Positions 6,799-7,796 of a stretch of 7,796 nt of DNA are shown here, piece by piece. Both the position numbers and the translations under genes were made by a program. The notes under the pieces are model-generated. The model saw only the letters and a program-made list of their open reading frames with translations. It had not been told where the DNA came from and searched no databases. The DNA comes from a bacterium. GTDB lineage: Bacteria > Planctomycetota > UBA1135 > UBA2386. Position 1 is the first letter of the stretch; each line of letters starts with the position of its first letter. The stretch spans positions 1 through 7,796 of the forward strand of contig DRKG01000260.1 of assembly GCA_011051855.1 (NCBI GenBank). The letters are read 5' to 3'.

Positions 6799-6801
6799 CG
6801 T

Positions 6802-7761
6802 TCAGCGCAGCATCCGGAGCAGTTGCCGACCGCGATCGCCCAACGCGCGCCCCGACGTCAGCCAGGCGCGCAGGAGCCACAGGCGCGCCAGGCGCGGCTG
6901 GCCCGCGCCGAGCGCGGCCAGGCCCATCTCGACGGCCTCCGCGGCGGACGATTCGCTCGGCTCGCAGCACACGCGCGGAACGGTCGGGAAGCTCTGCCCG
7001 CGCGGCAGCCGCACTTGCACGGTGACCTGTCCATCGGCTTCGCGCGCGACCTGGCCGGCCACGATGCGATCGCGGTAGACGACCCGCACCGCCCGGCCCC
7101 GCCCCAGCGGCAGCGGCGCGGGCACCGGCTCAGTGGCAGGAGTAGCCGACCAATCGCGCGGCAGCCCGAGGCCCGAGGCACCGGCCGCGATCACTTCACC
7201 GACGGATCCCCCCTCCGGCCACAGCTTCGCCGCAGCACGCTCGGCCGCGAGCAGGTCGCCGTTCTGCACGTGGGCGAGCACCTCCGCCTCGGCAGCCCGG
7301 AACCCGTCGTCGATCGCCGCGACCAAGGCCGCGAGTCGCTCCCGCTGCCGTTCGGACAGCTCCCGCGCGGCGAGGCGCGAGGCCGCTCTGCGCGCCTGCT
7401 CGAAGCTGCCGGCGACGAGGTGGGACTGCACCAGCGACAGCAAACTGGAGAAGCGGTCTCGAGCCAAGCCGGCATCCGCAACCGCGGGTGGTGCGCCGAT
7501 GGTGCTCGCCAGGTCCATCGAGCCCGTGCGGCCGACATCGGGACGCCCCTCGCGCTGCGGCTTCGGTTGCGGCTCAGGTTGCGGCTTCTGCTGCGGCGCC
7601 GAACCGAACCAGCCGAGGCCGTGCCCGATCAGCAGCAACAGCAGCGCCGTCCCCGTCGCCAGCACACCGCGCCGACGCCACCGCGGCCTGCCGCGTCCTT
7701 CGGTCCGGCCCTGGCCCGGTTCGGAATGCACTTGGGAATGCATGCTGCCGTCATCGCCCAT
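6802..7761 (-). CDS. Membrane-anchored protein with Pro-rich linker and TPR-like helices, unknown family
   Basis: I do not recognise this 319-residue protein. A basic N-terminal tail (about 1-32, ending PRWRRR) precedes one membrane helix at 33-52, so the rest is probably outside the cytoplasm. A Pro/Gln/Lys linker (PQPEPQPKPQ, 60-69) follows. Residues about 98-182 are Ala-rich helices in TPR-like pairs, for example FEQARRAASRLAARELSERQ (120-139) and NGDLLAAERAAAKLW (167-181). Residues about 222-265 look like beta strands (VRVVYRDRIVAGQV, then VTVQVRLPRG), ending in a Cys-Cys pair at 265-266. The last segment, 272-304, is again TPR-like (EAVEMGLAALGAGQPRLARL). ATG 7761 is preferred over GTG 7764 because GAGGG lies five bases before it and only two before the GTG. 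The frame stays open to the window edge, so a start outside cannot be excluded. It converges on the antiporter gene with 3 bp between stops. Confidence 0.8.
   Translation of the reverse strand: MGDDGSMHSQVHSEPGQGRTEGRGRPRWRRRGVLATGTALLLLLIGHGLGWFGSAPQQKPQPEPQPKPQREGRPDVGRTGSMDLASTIGAPPAVADAGLARDRFSSLLSLVQSHLVAGSFEQARRAASRLAARELSERQRERLAALVAAIDDGFRAAEAEVLAHVQNGDLLAAERAAAKLWPEGGSVGEVIAAGASGLGLPRDWSATPATEPVPAPLPLGRGRAVRVVYRDRIVAGQVAREADGQVTVQVRLPRGQSFPTVPRVCCEPSESSAAEAVEMGLAALGAGQPRLARLWLLRAWLTSGRALGDRGRQLLRMLR
7555..7597 (-). repeat. 12-bp imperfect tandem repeat encoding the Pro-Gln linker
   Basis: Three 12-bp units at 7555-7566, 7567-7578 and 7579-7590, plus a partial copy to 7597, share the plus-strand core YTGCGGCT. 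On the coding (minus) strand they give the alternating Pro and Gln/Glu/Lys linker just after the membrane helix of the 6802-7761 protein. The repeat is in frame, so unit changes would lengthen or shorten the spacer. Confidence 0.7.
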
Positions 7762-7766
7762 CACAA

Positions 7767-7771
7767 CCCTC
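7767..7771 (-). promoter_or_regulatory. Shine-Dalgarno site GAGGG that decides the start at 7761
   Basis: On the minus strand GAGGG at 7771-7767 is followed by TTGTG and then ATG at 7761, a normal spacing of five bases. It supports ATG 7761 rather than GTG 7764. It is the only clear ribosome binding site in the window. Confidence 0.6.
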
Positions 7772-7796
7772 GCACTCGAGCACCTTGCGGTGCAGA

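Noticed and set aside
7780..7793. A GCACC/GGTGC hairpin with a GCAA loop (minus strand) as a regulatory element
   Set aside because: Only five base pairs at the window edge, with no flanking support; it may lie in the coding end of an upstream gene.

Overview
This is a compact, gene-dense piece of a bacterial chromosome with very high GC, judged by eye from third codon positions that are almost all G or C. It carries seven protein genes. No RNA gene, transposase, integrase or CRISPR array was seen. A PEP-CTERM/exosortase sorting tail and two candidate lipoproteins point to a Gram-negative organism with an outer membrane. The mixture (PEP-CTERM protein, HEAT-type lipoprotein, single-pass proteins of unknown family, few Shine-Dalgarno sites) would fit a high-GC planctomycete or a high-GC proteobacterium. 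The sequence alone does not settle which.

Layout. Positions 1-363 hold no gene that can be supported. Three plus-strand genes follow: a small Gly-rich exported protein with both a lipobox-like N-terminus and a PEP-CTERM tail (364-876), an RluA-family pseudouridine synthase (951-1910) and a HEAT-like putative lipoprotein (1935-2675). Two minus-strand genes converge on them and probably form one operon, transcribed from 4668 down to 2684: an APC-superfamily amino acid permease (3289-4668), then a membrane-anchored coiled-coil protein of unknown function (2684-3250). Only 24 bp away from the permease start, and divergent from it, begins a NhaC-family Na+/H+ antiporter with an added N-terminal extracytoplasmic domain (4693-6798). 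It converges, with 3 bp between stop codons, on a minus-strand gene for a single-pass membrane protein with a Pro-rich linker and TPR-like helices (6802-7761).

How the genes fit together. The two transporters share a tiny divergent control region, so joint regulation is possible, but no substrate or regulator can be read from the sequence. The pseudouridine synthase modifies RNA and appears to be housekeeping. The remaining four proteins are envelope proteins (exported, lipid-anchored or membrane-anchored) of unknown role. No clearly new multi-gene system is visible. The items most worth a second look are the doubly anchored PEP-CTERM protein, the fused antiporter domain, the two proteins of unrecognised family, the C9 tract at the end of the antiporter gene, and the near absence of intergenic space.
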